From Bacillota bacterium (GTDB lineage Bacteria > Bacillota > Clostridia > Lachnospirales > Lachnospiraceae), in NCBI GenBank assembly GCA_023437715.1, contig JAEZFK010000011.1, positions 47,908-111,907 of the forward strand: 64,000 bases of DNA. The letters are read 5' to 3'. The first letter of the stretch is position 1. Each line of letters opens with the position of its first letter. Shown here one piece after another: positions 22,866 through 31,798 of this stretch. Made by a program: the position numbers and the translations under genes. The notes under the pieces are model-generated. The model did not search any database. It was not told the origin of the DNA and worked only from the letters and a program-made list of their open reading frames with translations.

Positions 22866-25646
22866 CTATTTTTTACGGAGAAATACTTTTCTGCACTCCT
22901 CTATGAAGAGGATCACAGGCGGCCAGATACAAAGGAATAACCAGTCGGCAGCATTTAAAGGAGCCGTATGGAATACTCTCTGGAGCGGCGGTAAATATAC
23001 AAGAAGAAAAATGAGTATAACTTCCACCACAATTCCTATATTAATCCGTTTATTGCTGAACAAGCCGATTTTAAATACCGATTGCTTCTCCGTCCGGCAG
23101 TTAAAAACTGCTCCTATCTGGCAAAATACGATGGCGGCAAGGGTCATGGTCGTAGCCTTAATATAGATTTGGCTGTCCTCTCCTGCCAGGGGAATACCGG
23201 GCCAGCCATTCTGCATATTGACAAACAGATATGAGGCTGCAGATGCCAGGGAAGCCAGCAGGCCGTACCATAAAAATCCCTTTATCAGCAGCTTCCGGCT
23301 TAACAGGGGTTCTTTCAAATTCCTTGGAGGATTATCCATGACACCCTGTTCCGGGCTCTCTGTTCCCAGGCCCAGGGCGGGAAGCATGTCTGTTCCCAGA
23401 TCAATGGTTAAAATCTGCATTACTGTCAGAGGCAGGGGGATTGCTCCTCTTGAAAACAAAAACAGGGCTGAGGGGACTGCCTCCGGCATATTGGAGTTTA
23501 AAATATACAGAAGGAATTTCCTGATGTTGCTGTATACGGCCCGTCCTTCTTCAATGGCGTGAACAATGGAAGCAAAGTTATCATCCGTAAGTATCATATC
23601 CGCAGCTTCCTTCGCCACATCGGTGCCTGCAATTCCCATGGCAACCCCGATATCTGCCTTTTTAAGGGCCGGTGAATCATTGACTCCGTCTCCGGTAACC
23701 GCTACGATTTCCCCCATTTCCTGAAGGTTTGACACAACCCTGAGCTTCTGCTCCGGCGCAACTCTGGCAAATATGATCTCGTCCTTTAAATATTCTTTTA
23801 GAGTATCATCGGAAAGTGCCTCCAGCTCAAGGCCCGATACCACTCTGGGGCTGGCTTTTGTAACAATACCGATCCGTTTTGCAATGCTTTCGGCAGTGAG
23901 GCCGTAATCACCGGTAATCATGATGATCCGGATTCCTGCTTTCCGGCATTCTTCCACTGCGGAGGATACCTCCGGCCTTGGCGGATCAGCCATTACCACA
24001 AGCCCTACAAAAACCAGGTTCTGTTCAATGATTTCCGGGGTGTAGGAACTCATGGCTTTTGGGATATCATCCTCCCTGTGAAGAAGACGGTACGCCACTG
24101 CTAAAACCCTGAGCCCATCCCTGGCATATTTGTCATTGGCATCCATAATGCGGGTGCGCATTTCTTCGGTCATGGGCTTTGCCTCACCGCCTATGCGTAT
24201 CCACTGGCTTAACTTCATGACTTCCTTGGGAGCGCCCTTTGTGTAGGCAATTCTCACAGTGCCCTCTATGGGCTTATCCAGCTGGTGAATGGTAGTCATC
24301 CGCTTTCGCCTGGATTCAAAGGGCAGCTCCCTCAGCCTTGGAGTTTTTGCAGCCACCGCTCCCATATCAATTCCGGCTTTTTTTGCAGCAACGCCGAGGC
24401 AGGCTTCCGTAGGATCTCCCAGTACCGTATACTTCGGATTTTCGCTGTTGGGCGGAAGAAGTCTTGCATTGCTGCAAAGGGCCGCCGCTGTCAGAAGAAG
24501 CGTGACGTCTTTATTTTTTCCTGCGGTTATCTTTTTGTTATCCGCAAGAATCTCCCCTTCAGGCCCGTAGCCTACGCCTGTCACCCGGTATTCCTGCTCT
24601 GCAAGCCATAAATGGCTGACCGTCATTTCATTCTGGGTCAGAGTTCCTGTTTTATCCGTACAGATCACAGAGGTGCTTCCCAGGGTTTCCACGGAGGAAA
24701 GCTTTTTTACCAGGGCATTCCGCTTAGACATTCGCTGTACCGCCATGGCAAGGGCCAGAGTTACGGTGGGCAGAAGTCCCTCCGGAATAAAGGCTACAAT
24801 CATGCCAAGTGCAAAGATAAAGGAGGCAGCCACCTTTTCCTTTACAAAGAGGATCGCCGCTGCAAAAAAGAAAGCGCCGAAGCTTACGGCAATAATGGAT
24901 ATCTGTCTGGTAAGACGGTTAAGTTCTTTTTGCAAAGGGCTTTCGTCGGCTTCCATGCTCTGAGTAAGGTGTGCTATTTTGCCGAATTCTGTTTTCATTC
25001 CGATTTGCGTAACAATGGCTTTTCCGTTTCCTTCCGATACATTGGTACCGGCAAAAATAAGGTTGGGTATTTCCGCTTTTGTTAAGTCCTCCCGGAAAAT
25101 CGGATCGGCAGTTTTTCTGACGGGATTGGATTCCCCTGTTAGGGTGGATTGGTTTACCTGAAGATCGCTGCATTCGATCAGCCTTGCATCGGCAGAAATT
25201 TTATCTCCTTCCTCCAGGAGCATAATGTCCCCGATTACCAGATCTTCCGCCAGGATTTTAATTTCCTGTCCGTCCCGGATTACCCTTGCGTAGGAAGGAA
25301 GCATATTTTTAAGCGCTTCTGTGGCCTTTCCCGCACGGTATTCCTGCATAAAGCTGAATACGCCGTTAATCACATTAACCAGCCAGATGGCAATTCCAAG
25401 CTGGGGCATTCCGGCGAAAAATGCCACCGCGCCTCCGATCCACAGCAAAATCGCCATCAAATGGGTAAAGTTTCCTAAGAAGATTAAGATAACCGATTCT
25501 TTCTTTTTCTCTTCAATCAGATTTTTCCCTTGTTTTTTCTGATATTCCGCCGCCTGTCCGCTTGAAAGGCCTCTTGCACCTGAGCCAAGCTGCTTATAAA
25601 CCTCCTCTACGGACAGTTTGGACAGGTTATCTTTTTTTCCCTGCAC
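22866..25646 (-). CDS. P2-type cation-transporting ATPase, Na,K-ATPase-like motifs
   Basis: The 926-residue protein has the P-type ATPase parts: actuator TGES (STLTGESNPV), phosphorylation motif ICTDKTGTLTQN, nucleotide domain, hinge TGDGVNDSPAL and ten helices. In helix 4 it reads PEGLLPTVTLALA and in helix 6 ILTIDLGTDMLPALGLGTE, very close to Na,K-ATPase and related P2C pumps rather than SERCA-type PMR1/PacL. It could export Na+ or exchange Na+/K+. The start is GTG 25646-25644 with a weak RBS. Two RCK (TrkA) genes follow at once, which suggests a role in K+/Na+ balance (inference). Confidence 0.85.
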   Translation of the reverse strand: MQGKKDNLSKLSVEEVYKQLGSGARGLSSGQAAEYQKKQGKNLIEEKKKESVILIFLGNFTHLMAILLWIGGAVAFFAGMPQLGIAIWLVNVINGVFSFMQEYRAGKATEALKNMLPSYARVIRDGQEIKILAEDLVIGDIMLLEEGDKISADARLIECSDLQVNQSTLTGESNPVRKTADPIFREDLTKAEIPNLIFAGTNVSEGNGKAIVTQIGMKTEFGKIAHLTQSMEADESPLQKELNRLTRQISIIAVSFGAFFFAAAILFVKEKVAASFIFALGMIVAFIPEGLLPTVTLALAMAVQRMSKRNALVKKLSSVETLGSTSVICTDKTGTLTQNEMTVSHLWLAEQEYRVTGVGYGPEGEILADNKKITAGKNKDVTLLLTAAALCSNARLLPPNSENPKYTVLGDPTEACLGVAAKKAGIDMGAVAAKTPRLRELPFESRRKRMTTIHQLDKPIEGTVRIAYTKGAPKEVMKLSQWIRIGGEAKPMTEEMRTRIMDANDKYARDGLRVLAVAYRLLHREDDIPKAMSSYTPEIIEQNLVFVGLVVMADPPRPEVSSAVEECRKAGIRIIMITGDYGLTAESIAKRIGIVTKASPRVVSGLELEALSDDTLKEYLKDEIIFARVAPEQKLRVVSNLQEMGEIVAVTGDGVNDSPALKKADIGVAMGIAGTDVAKEAADMILTDDNFASIVHAIEEGRAVYSNIRKFLLYILNSNMPEAVPSALFLFSRGAIPLPLTVMQILTIDLGTDMLPALGLGTESPEQGVMDNPPRNLKEPLLSRKLLIKGFLWYGLLASLASAASYLFVNMQNGWPGIPLAGEDSQIYIKATTMTLAAIVFCQIGAVFNCRTEKQSVFKIGLFSNKRINIGIVVEVILIFLLVYLPPLQRVFHTAPLNAADWLFLCIWPPVILFIEECRKVFLRKK

Positions 25647-25819
25647 TTCTAATATTTCACTGGACGTATTGATCCCTCTTTTCTCTCATAAGTCATTTCT
25701 TTTATTGTGGTACTGATGGTCACATTATATGTCTTTTAATTTTAAATTACAATCCTGCCGGATAACAAATTTAAGGAGAAATCGGCAGGAAAGAGACAGA
25801 AAAAAAATATAACTTGGGT

Positions 25820-25848
25820 TTGACATTTCCCTGCTTATCCGTTACACT
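25820..25848 (+). promoter_or_regulatory. promoter of the mgtA leader
   Basis: TTGACA (25820-25825), 17-bp spacer and TACACT (25843-25848). Transcription would start near 25855, about 240 bases before mgtA, giving a long leader with a small ORF and a terminator. Confidence 0.75.
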
Positions 25849-25889
25849 AAACATGCAATTCGAAATTTAAGAAAAAAGGAAGTGAAACA

Positions 25890-26012
25890 ATGGACGCAAG
25901 CCCTGAAAGCCCGATACGCGGCTTTAACCCCAAACATGAAAATATAACCCAATATACCGGCGCTTTTACTGGCAGTTGTCCATTTTGTATCAATACAGGT
26001 GGGCTTTCTTAG
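25890..26012 (+). CDS. mgtA leader peptide (40 aa, candidate)
   Basis: A 40-codon ORF runs from ATG 25890, preceded by AAAGGAAG, to TAG 26010-26012. It starts MDASPESPIRGFNPKHENIT: three prolines and two acidic residues fall within the first 14 positions. It ends 14 bases before a terminator hairpin and 80 bases before mgtA. In enterobacteria, MgtL (acidic and proline-rich start) senses low Mg2+ through ribosome destabilisation and controls mgtA transcription; the analogy here is inference. The later part, with a C-P-F-C motif, is not part of that analogy. It may be too short for automatic annotation. Confidence 0.6.
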   Translation: MDASPESPIRGFNPKHENITQYTGAFTGSCPFCINTGGLS

Positions 26013-26026
26013 TCTGTGCTCATAAC

Positions 26027-26051
26027 GCCGTCTATTGGGACGGCTTTTTTT
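26027..26051 (+). terminator. attenuator-like terminator upstream of mgtA
   Basis: GCCGTC (26027-26032) pairs with GACGGC (26039-26044), followed by T7. It lies between leader peptide and mgtA. CGGCG at 25958-25962, inside the leader ORF, can pair with CGCCG at 26026-26030 and would break this hairpin, so it is a candidate antiterminator. Confidence 0.75.
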
Positions 26052-26092
26052 ATTTTCATTGGGGAATCCTAATAAAGAAAGGAATGATTCCA

Positions 26093-28738
26093 ATGAATTT
26101 CATGAGAAAGAAACCCATTTACGCCCAGATTCAGAAAAACAAACAGAATACGGAAGAAAAACTCAGAACCTATGCCTTCTGGACGGAGAAGCAGTTGCTT
26201 GATGACCTGGCCGTCACAGCGGCGGGCCTTACAAGCGAAGAAGCTGAGGAGCGCCAGGAGGAATACGGAGCAAATGTCATTACCGTCGGGAAAAGAGACA
26301 CGGTGCTTCACCGGCTCCGGGAGGCGGTCATCAACCCCTTTAACGTTATCCTGCTCATTATTGCTGTGGTAACCTATTTTACGGATGTAATCTCCTCGTC
26401 AAGGCCTGATTATCTTACGGTAGGCATCATTGTCTCTCTGGTGCTTTTATCCAGCCTTGTGGCATTTGTCCAGAACCAGCGCTCCAATGCGGCGGCGGAA
26501 AGGCTGTCGGAGATGATCTCCAACAAGGCCGACGTCTGGCGGGACGGGAAGCTGACGGAAATCCCCATGGACGAAGTGGTTCCCGGGGATATGGTAAAGC
26601 TTTCCGCAGGCCACATGCTTCCGGCGGATGTGCGCTTCCTGGCCACAAAGGATACTTTCGTGGCTCAGGCCGCCCTGACCGGAGAATCCGCTCCGGTGGA
26701 GAAATTCTTCGATGCCGCCAATGAGCCCGGCGATGCGCTGACGGATCTTGGAAGAATCGGCTTCATGGGCTCCAACGTTGTAAGCGGAAGCGCCACAGCC
26801 GTAGTCCTGGCAACAGGCAACAATACCTATTTCGGCTCTATGGCAAAATCTCTTTCGGGAGACAGGGCCAAAACCAGCTTTGAGCGGGGCGTGGACTCTG
26901 TCAGCGGTCTTCTGGTCCGGATGATGTTTATCATGGTTCCCGTGGTTTTCCTCATAAATGGCTTGTCCAAGGGCGACTGGGCAGGGGCTCTCTTATTTGC
27001 CATCAGCATTGCGGTAGGCCTTACCCCGGAAATGCTTCCCATGATTATGACCTCCACCCTGGCCAAGGGAGCGGTTTCCATGTCCAGGCATAAGGTAATC
27101 GTTCGCACCCTGGGAGCGATCCAGACCTTTGGGGAAATGGATGTGCTCTGCACGGATAAGACGGGAACCCTCACCGAAGATAAGGTGGTGCTGGAAAAGT
27201 ACATGAATCTAAAGGGCGAGGATGATACCAGGATTCTGCGCCACGCCTATTTAAACAGCTATTTTCAAACAGGTCTTAAAAATCTCATTGACCTGGCCAT
27301 CATAAACCGGGCCGTCCAGAACGGCCTTGAAAGCTTCGTAAATGCCTACAGCCGTGTGGATGAGATTCCCTTTGATTTCACCCGACGCAGGATGAGTGTG
27401 GTTTTATCCGACCAGAACGGCAAGCTTCAGCTCATTACAAAAGGAGCGGTCGAAGAGATTCTCGCCATATCCTCCTTCGTTGAAATGAACGGAAAGGTTC
27501 TTCCCATAGATGAGGAAACCCGGCGCATTGCCATGGCGACTTATGAAAAATATAATGACGACGGCCTGCGCATGATTGCGGTGGCACAGAAGAACGAAGT
27601 CTCCGGCATAGGCTCCTTTAACGTGGCAGATGAGCAGGATATGGTTTTGATCGGCTTTGTGGGATTTCTCGATCCGCCGAAAGAGAGCGCGGGCGCCGCC
27701 ATTGCCGCCCTCCGGGACCATGGGGTGAGGACGGTTGTCCTCACCGGAGACAGCGAAGGCGTGGCTGCAAAGGTCTGCAGAAAGGTGGGCGTGGATGCTT
27801 CGGTGCTGCTTACGGGCCGGGATGTGGAGCAGATGGATGACAAGGCGCTTTTAGAGGCCGTGGCTGCCTGCAATCTTTTTGCAAAATTATCACCGTCCCA
27901 GAAAGAGCGGGTGGTAAAGGCATTTCAGACGGCAGGCCATACCGTAGGCTACATGGGCGACGGCATCAATGACGCGCCGCCCCTTCATCAGGCCGATGTG
28001 GGAATTTCCATTGACAGCGCCGTGGATATTGCAAAGGAAACCGCCGACATCATTCTTCTGGAAAAGGATTTGATGGTGCTGGAGGAAGGGGTAATCGAAG
28101 GCCGCCGGACATTCGGAAACATCATTAAATATATCAAGATGGCTGCCAGCGGCAATTTCGGAAACATGATATCCGTTATCGCTGCCAGCATTTTCCTGCC
28201 GTTCCTTCCCATGCTGCCGGTCCAGATATTGACCCAGAACCTGCTCTGTGATTTCTCCCAGATGGGAATTCCCTTTGACAGCGTGGATAAGGAGTATTTA
28301 AAGAAACCCCGCAAATGGGAGACAGGGTCCATAAAGTCCTTTATGGCTTTCTTCGGCCCTTTAAGCTCTGTTTTTGATATCCTGTGCTATGCAGTCATGT
28401 GGTGGGCCATCGGAGCCAACCGGACAGAGCTGTCCCCCCTGTTCCAATGCGGCTGGTTTGTGTTCGGAACCGTGTCACAGGTGCTGGTCATCCATATGAT
28501 CCGTACCGCAAAGCTGCCCTTTGCCCAGAGCCAGTCCTCCATGCCTCTCTTTTTATCCACGTTTATCGTTGCGGCGGTGGCCCTGTTTACCGGATTTACG
28601 GATCTTTCCGTTGGTCTGGATATGCACCGTCTCCCCCTGCAGTTCATTCCGTGGCTGATTTTGATCCTGGCAGGCTATCTGGTGTGCGTGCAGCTGCTGA
28701 AAGCCGTGTATATGCGGCGCTATAAGGAATGGATGTAA
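26093..28738 (+). CDS. mgtA: magnesium-importing P-type ATPase
   Basis: The 881-residue protein (start ATG 26093, AAAGGA 10 bases upstream) is a P3B-type ATPase. It has LTGESAPVEK, the phosphorylation motif LCTDKTGTLTEDKV, and the MgtA-type helix-4 region LTPEMLPMIMTSTLAKGAVSM. The hinge reads YMGDGINDAPPLHQADVGISID. MgtA pumps Mg2+ into the cell down its electrochemical gradient using ATP when Mg2+ is scarce. The 240-base leader with small ORF and terminator suggests Mg2+-dependent attenuation. A bidirectional-looking terminator closes the gene. Confidence 0.93.
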   Translation: MNFMRKKPIYAQIQKNKQNTEEKLRTYAFWTEKQLLDDLAVTAAGLTSEEAEERQEEYGANVITVGKRDTVLHRLREAVINPFNVILLIIAVVTYFTDVISSSRPDYLTVGIIVSLVLLSSLVAFVQNQRSNAAAERLSEMISNKADVWRDGKLTEIPMDEVVPGDMVKLSAGHMLPADVRFLATKDTFVAQAALTGESAPVEKFFDAANEPGDALTDLGRIGFMGSNVVSGSATAVVLATGNNTYFGSMAKSLSGDRAKTSFERGVDSVSGLLVRMMFIMVPVVFLINGLSKGDWAGALLFAISIAVGLTPEMLPMIMTSTLAKGAVSMSRHKVIVRTLGAIQTFGEMDVLCTDKTGTLTEDKVVLEKYMNLKGEDDTRILRHAYLNSYFQTGLKNLIDLAIINRAVQNGLESFVNAYSRVDEIPFDFTRRRMSVVLSDQNGKLQLITKGAVEEILAISSFVEMNGKVLPIDEETRRIAMATYEKYNDDGLRMIAVAQKNEVSGIGSFNVADEQDMVLIGFVGFLDPPKESAGAAIAALRDHGVRTVVLTGDSEGVAAKVCRKVGVDASVLLTGRDVEQMDDKALLEAVAACNLFAKLSPSQKERVVKAFQTAGHTVGYMGDGINDAPPLHQADVGISIDSAVDIAKETADIILLEKDLMVLEEGVIEGRRTFGNIIKYIKMAASGNFGNMISVIAASIFLPFLPMLPVQILTQNLLCDFSQMGIPFDSVDKEYLKKPRKWETGSIKSFMAFFGPLSSVFDILCYAVMWWAIGANRTELSPLFQCGWFVFGTVSQVLVIHMIRTAKLPFAQSQSSMPLFLSTFIVAAVALFTGFTDLSVGLDMHRLPLQFIPWLILILAGYLVCVQLLKAVYMRRYKEWM

Positions 28739-28756
28739 TCAACCGTATATTTGCGC

Positions 28757-28797
28757 AAAAATCACCCAATGCTTTCGGGCATTCGGGTGATTTTTTG
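28757..28797 (+). terminator. terminator of mgtA
   Basis: ATCACCCAATGC (28761-28772) pairs with GCATTCGGGTGAT (28779-28791, one bulge) and a T6 run follows; outer bases (CGCAAAA/TTTTGCG) extend the stem. Confidence 0.85.
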
Positions 28798-28875
28798 CGT
28801 CTCTTTTTGCCAAACACGACATATGCATGGCATGTTTTCCGTGGTATAATAAACGAAAAAGAGGAGGCGAAAAAC

Positions 28876-29790
28876 GTGAAAATAGACAGGCACATAGGCA
28901 TTCTTTCCATCCTGCTCCAGCGGGAGAAGGTCACAGCCCCGTATCTGGCGGAGCGGTTTGAAGTATCCCGGCGGACCATTAACAGGGATATCGAGGGGCT
29001 GTGCAGGGCCGGGATTCCCATTGTAACGGAGCAGGGCAGGAATGGGGGAATCTCCATCATGGAAGGCTACAGGGTGGATAAAACCCTTTTGACCTCCTCG
29101 GAAATGCAGGCCATTCTGTCGGGCTTACGAAGCTTAGACAGCGTATCCGGCAGCAACCGGTACCAGCTTCTCATGGACAAGCTTTCCGTGGGAAGTCCGG
29201 ATATTCTTGCATCCAACCAGCATGTGCTCATTAACTTATCCTCCTGGTACAAGGCGTCCCTCACCCCCAAGATCGAGTTGATCCAGGATGCTATCGACGG
29301 AAAACGGCGGATTGAATTTCTCTATTATTCTCCCTCAGGGGAAAGAGTCCGGGAAGTGGAGCCCTATCTTCTGGTATTCCAGTGGTCCTCCTGGTATGTC
29401 TGGGGTTACTGCCGGCTGCGGAAGGATTTCCGCTTATTTAAGCTGAACCGGATGGACCGGTTAAAATGCAGGCCGGAAATGCGGGAGGAAAGAGAGGTTC
29501 CTGAATTCACCATACATTCTGAATGGAGATCCCAGCCGGAGGAAGCCCGGGCAACGGTGGCTTTTGACGGAAGGATGAAATGGAGGCTCATAGAAGAATT
29601 CGGCCCCGGAGGCTATGAAGAGCTGGAAGACGGAACACTTAAAAAGGAAATCCGCTGGGGCGATAAGGAATCCCTGTTTTGCTGGCTCCTGGGCTTCTGC
29701 CGGTATGCGAGGATTCTGGAACCGGCGGAGTACCGGGAGGAATTCCTGGGGCTGCTGGAAGAGATCAGAAAAAGCTATGAGGAAACATGA
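28876..29790 (+). CDS. HTH/WYL-domain transcriptional regulator (YafY type)
   Basis: The start is GTG 28876 behind GAGGAGG, giving 304 residues. Residues 1-60 form a DeoR-like winged helix (APYLAERFEVSRRTINRDIE), and the WYL domain follows at about 140-215 with VREVEPYLLVFQWSSWYVWGYC. WYL domains bind small ligands or nucleic acid and control stress or metabolic genes. An extended -10 promoter (TG-G-TATAAT, 28842-28850) lies 26 bases upstream. The target is unknown; mgtA upstream and a GNAT gene downstream are candidates. Confidence 0.85.
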   Translation: MKIDRHIGILSILLQREKVTAPYLAERFEVSRRTINRDIEGLCRAGIPIVTEQGRNGGISIMEGYRVDKTLLTSSEMQAILSGLRSLDSVSGSNRYQLLMDKLSVGSPDILASNQHVLINLSSWYKASLTPKIELIQDAIDGKRRIEFLYYSPSGERVREVEPYLLVFQWSSWYVWGYCRLRKDFRLFKLNRMDRLKCRPEMREEREVPEFTIHSEWRSQPEEARATVAFDGRMKWRLIEEFGPGGYEELEDGTLKKEIRWGDKESLFCWLLGFCRYARILEPAEYREEFLGLLEEIRKSYEET

Positions 29791-29857
29791 CATACGGCTG
29801 TCCCCGATTCTGTGCTATAGTTTAGGAAAAGCAAACGGCAAGGAAGGAGATAGGAAT

Positions 29858-30499
29858 ATGACAGAATTGAAAGAATCCCGGCATGAAGCCCCATCCGGCA
29901 GGAACGGAACCAAAACCAGCATTTATGAGGACTGGAGAAGCTACGAAAATGAGGAATTTCTCCTCCGTCCCGTCAGGACAGAGGATGCACAGGAGCTTCT
30001 AAAGGTTTACAGCGACGAGAAAGCACGGAAGCTGTTTAATATTGACAACTTTCCGGTCCCCTGTTTCTTTGATACCTTGGACCAGATGGAGCAGGAGCTG
30101 GAATATTACCGGAGAGCGTACGGCAGCAGGGAATTTGTCCGGTGGTCTGTTGTGGAGAAACGGACGAAAGAAGTCATCGGCACGGTTGAAAACTTTCTCA
30201 GGAATGCCATGGACCAGGCAACCGGAAAGCCTAAGGATGCCTTTCACAATACCATGATCCTGCGCATGGACATCCGAAGCGACCGTGAGAAGGAAGAGGT
30301 ACTGCTTCCTTTGCTGCTCCTGATTCTGGAAAATGCCTGGGAGGATTTTGCCTGTGACCGCATGGCGACGAAGGCTCCGCCCCTGGCAGGGGAGCGGAGA
30401 AAGGTTCTGGAAAAAGCCGGGTTTGAAGCCGCAAAAGAGGTGCTGGTTGGGCATAAAGGCCAGAAGTATGTGGATTATTTTATAAGAAAACGGCCCTGA
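29858..30499 (+). CDS. GNAT-family N-acetyltransferase
   Basis: The 213-residue protein starts at ATG 29858 after GGAAGGAGA. From about residue 34 (FLLRPVRTEDAQELLKVYSDEKARKLF) it follows the RimJ/RimL-like GNAT pattern, with WSVVEKRTKEVIGTVENF as central strands and a C-terminal VLEKAGFEAAKEVLV. The canonical acetyl-CoA loop is weak: the segment RMDIRSDREKEEVLLPLLLLI stands where R-G-x-G-x-A is expected. It probably modifies a small molecule or protein N-terminus; the substrate is unknown. Confidence 0.7.
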   Translation: MTELKESRHEAPSGRNGTKTSIYEDWRSYENEEFLLRPVRTEDAQELLKVYSDEKARKLFNIDNFPVPCFFDTLDQMEQELEYYRRAYGSREFVRWSVVEKRTKEVIGTVENFLRNAMDQATGKPKDAFHNTMILRMDIRSDREKEEVLLPLLLLILENAWEDFACDRMATKAPPLAGERRKVLEKAGFEAAKEVLVGHKGQKYVDYFIRKRP

Positions 30500-30531
30500 T
30501 GTGGTTTATGGGGAAGAAAAGAGGTTTATAT

Positions 30532-30660
30532 ATGGAAAACAGCAAGGAAATAAGCTTTCGGAAAATGACCATAGACGATTATGACGGCGTGTATGACCTA
30601 TGGCTTCACACCCGGGAATGCAGAGGATTTCTTTTGAAATCCTCATTCCTGCCCGGCTGA
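30532..30660 (+). pseudogene. N-terminal remnant of a GNAT acetyltransferase
   Basis: After GAGG at 30521, ATG 30532 opens a 42-residue frame: NSKEISFRKMTIDDYDGVYD, then LWLHT. This is the usual start of a GNAT gene (R-K-M-T-I-D-D-Y-D-x-V-Y-x-L-W). After LWLHT (about 30612) similarity stops and the frame ends at 30660, overlapping the last codons of the convergent DMT transporter. It looks like the truncated end left by a rearrangement at about 30613. Confidence 0.6.
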
Positions 30661-31548
30661 CAGAACACTGTTTAAAATCATTCCAAAGATGATGAGAAAG
30701 ATTCCCATAAAGCCTGCAGGATCAGGCATTCCGTCCCCCAGCAGCAGGATGCCCCCGATCAACGTGAAGATAACCTCTCCCGATTGGGTAGATTCCACCA
30801 CGGCGAGCTGCTTTGGATTGCTTTTGACTAAATCCGTTGCGCGGAAAAACAGCAGAGTGGCGATTACGCCGGAAAACAGCGCGGTGCAGAAGGACTGAAC
30901 GGTCTGGCTGACGGATGGGGGCCCCGCCTTAACCAGCCCATAGAGAGAAAGGGCCAGCCAGAAAGGAATGCTGAAAAGTGTCATTCCATAAACCCGTTCC
31001 ACGGTGGATATTTCCCTGCCGCAAAGCTCCATCATTTTCCTGTTTCCAAGGGGGTAGGAAACGGCCGCAATGAGTATGGGGAAAAGCAAACGGGAGATGA
31101 GACTTAAATCCATCTCTTTTACATGCTTGAATTCCAGCAAAAATATGCCCGCCAGAATGACTGCGGCTGCAAGAAGGTTCCGGACCGGAATCTTTTTCCC
31201 AAAGAGAGGGGACAAAAATATGCCGGCCACAATGGTTATCTGCCAGCAGGAGGCCACCAGCCAGGATTCTCCGTGATTTCCGGCAAAGGAAAGAGGAGCG
31301 TAAAACAGGCCGAAGCCTATGGTGCTCCACAGTAGCCAGCCTTTATAATCCTTTTTAAGGGCGCTGTGAATGCCCTCAAATCCGTATCTTTTCCTGACAA
31401 TGACCGCCATAAGGGGAAGGGTGAAAAGATACCGGAGAGCGGCGCTCCAGATCCAGTGCCCTCCGGATAAGTTCATGCTCCGGTTTAAGATAAAGGTGAA
31501 TGCAAAAAAGAAAGAACCTGCAATCCCCAGAAACAATGCTTTTTTCAT
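30643..31548 (-). CDS. DMT-superfamily efflux transporter (EmrE-like, 10 TM)
   Basis: The 301-residue protein (start ATG 31548, GAGGAAA upstream; an in-frame start at 31581 lies farther up) has about ten hydrophobic helices in two EamA-like halves: LFLGIAGSFFFAFTFILNRS at the start and FTLIGGILLLGDGMPDPAG near the end. The pattern LKKDYKGWLLWSTIGFGLFY and SWLVASCWQITIVAG is typical of the multidrug resistance efflux family of Firmicutes. It probably exports a small metabolite or drug. It converges on the truncated GNAT gene. Confidence 0.8.
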   Translation of the reverse strand: MKKALFLGIAGSFFFAFTFILNRSMNLSGGHWIWSAALRYLFTLPLMAVIVRKRYGFEGIHSALKKDYKGWLLWSTIGFGLFYAPLSFAGNHGESWLVASCWQITIVAGIFLSPLFGKKIPVRNLLAAAVILAGIFLLEFKHVKEMDLSLISRLLFPILIAAVSYPLGNRKMMELCGREISTVERVYGMTLFSIPFWLALSLYGLVKAGPPSVSQTVQSFCTALFSGVIATLLFFRATDLVKSNPKQLAVVESTQSGEVIFTLIGGILLLGDGMPDPAGFMGIFLIIFGMILNSVLSAGQE

Positions 31549-31725
31549 AAGTAATTTCCTCACGTCTTTATAATATGCCATGGCAGCCGGCCGGATATTG
31601 GACTGATTCGCTCATGATGCCGGCCCTGCCTGTGAAATAGTAATATATATATTAGCATATAAAAGAAAAAGAATCTATTCCCGGTTCATATAAAAAACAA
31701 GGAAAGTCCCCACAGCCCGGAGCTG

Positions 31726-31776
31726 TTGACAATCCCCAAGTTTTGTCCCATAATATACATATACTCCCTATGGTAT
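31726..31776 (+). promoter_or_regulatory. csoR promoter and operator
   Basis: TTGACA (31726-31731), 17-bp spacer and CATAAT (31749-31754) precede an imperfect inverted repeat ATACTC-CCTA-TGGTAT (31761-31776). The repeat resembles the two copies before the P-type ATPase gene, so CsoR probably represses itself. Confidence 0.6.
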
Positions 31777-31798
31777 ATGGGATACACGGAGGTTTAAG

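Noticed and set aside
25855..26090. M-box Mg2+ riboswitch before mgtA
   Set aside because: The conserved M-box blocks are not present; the region is better explained by a uORF and terminator.
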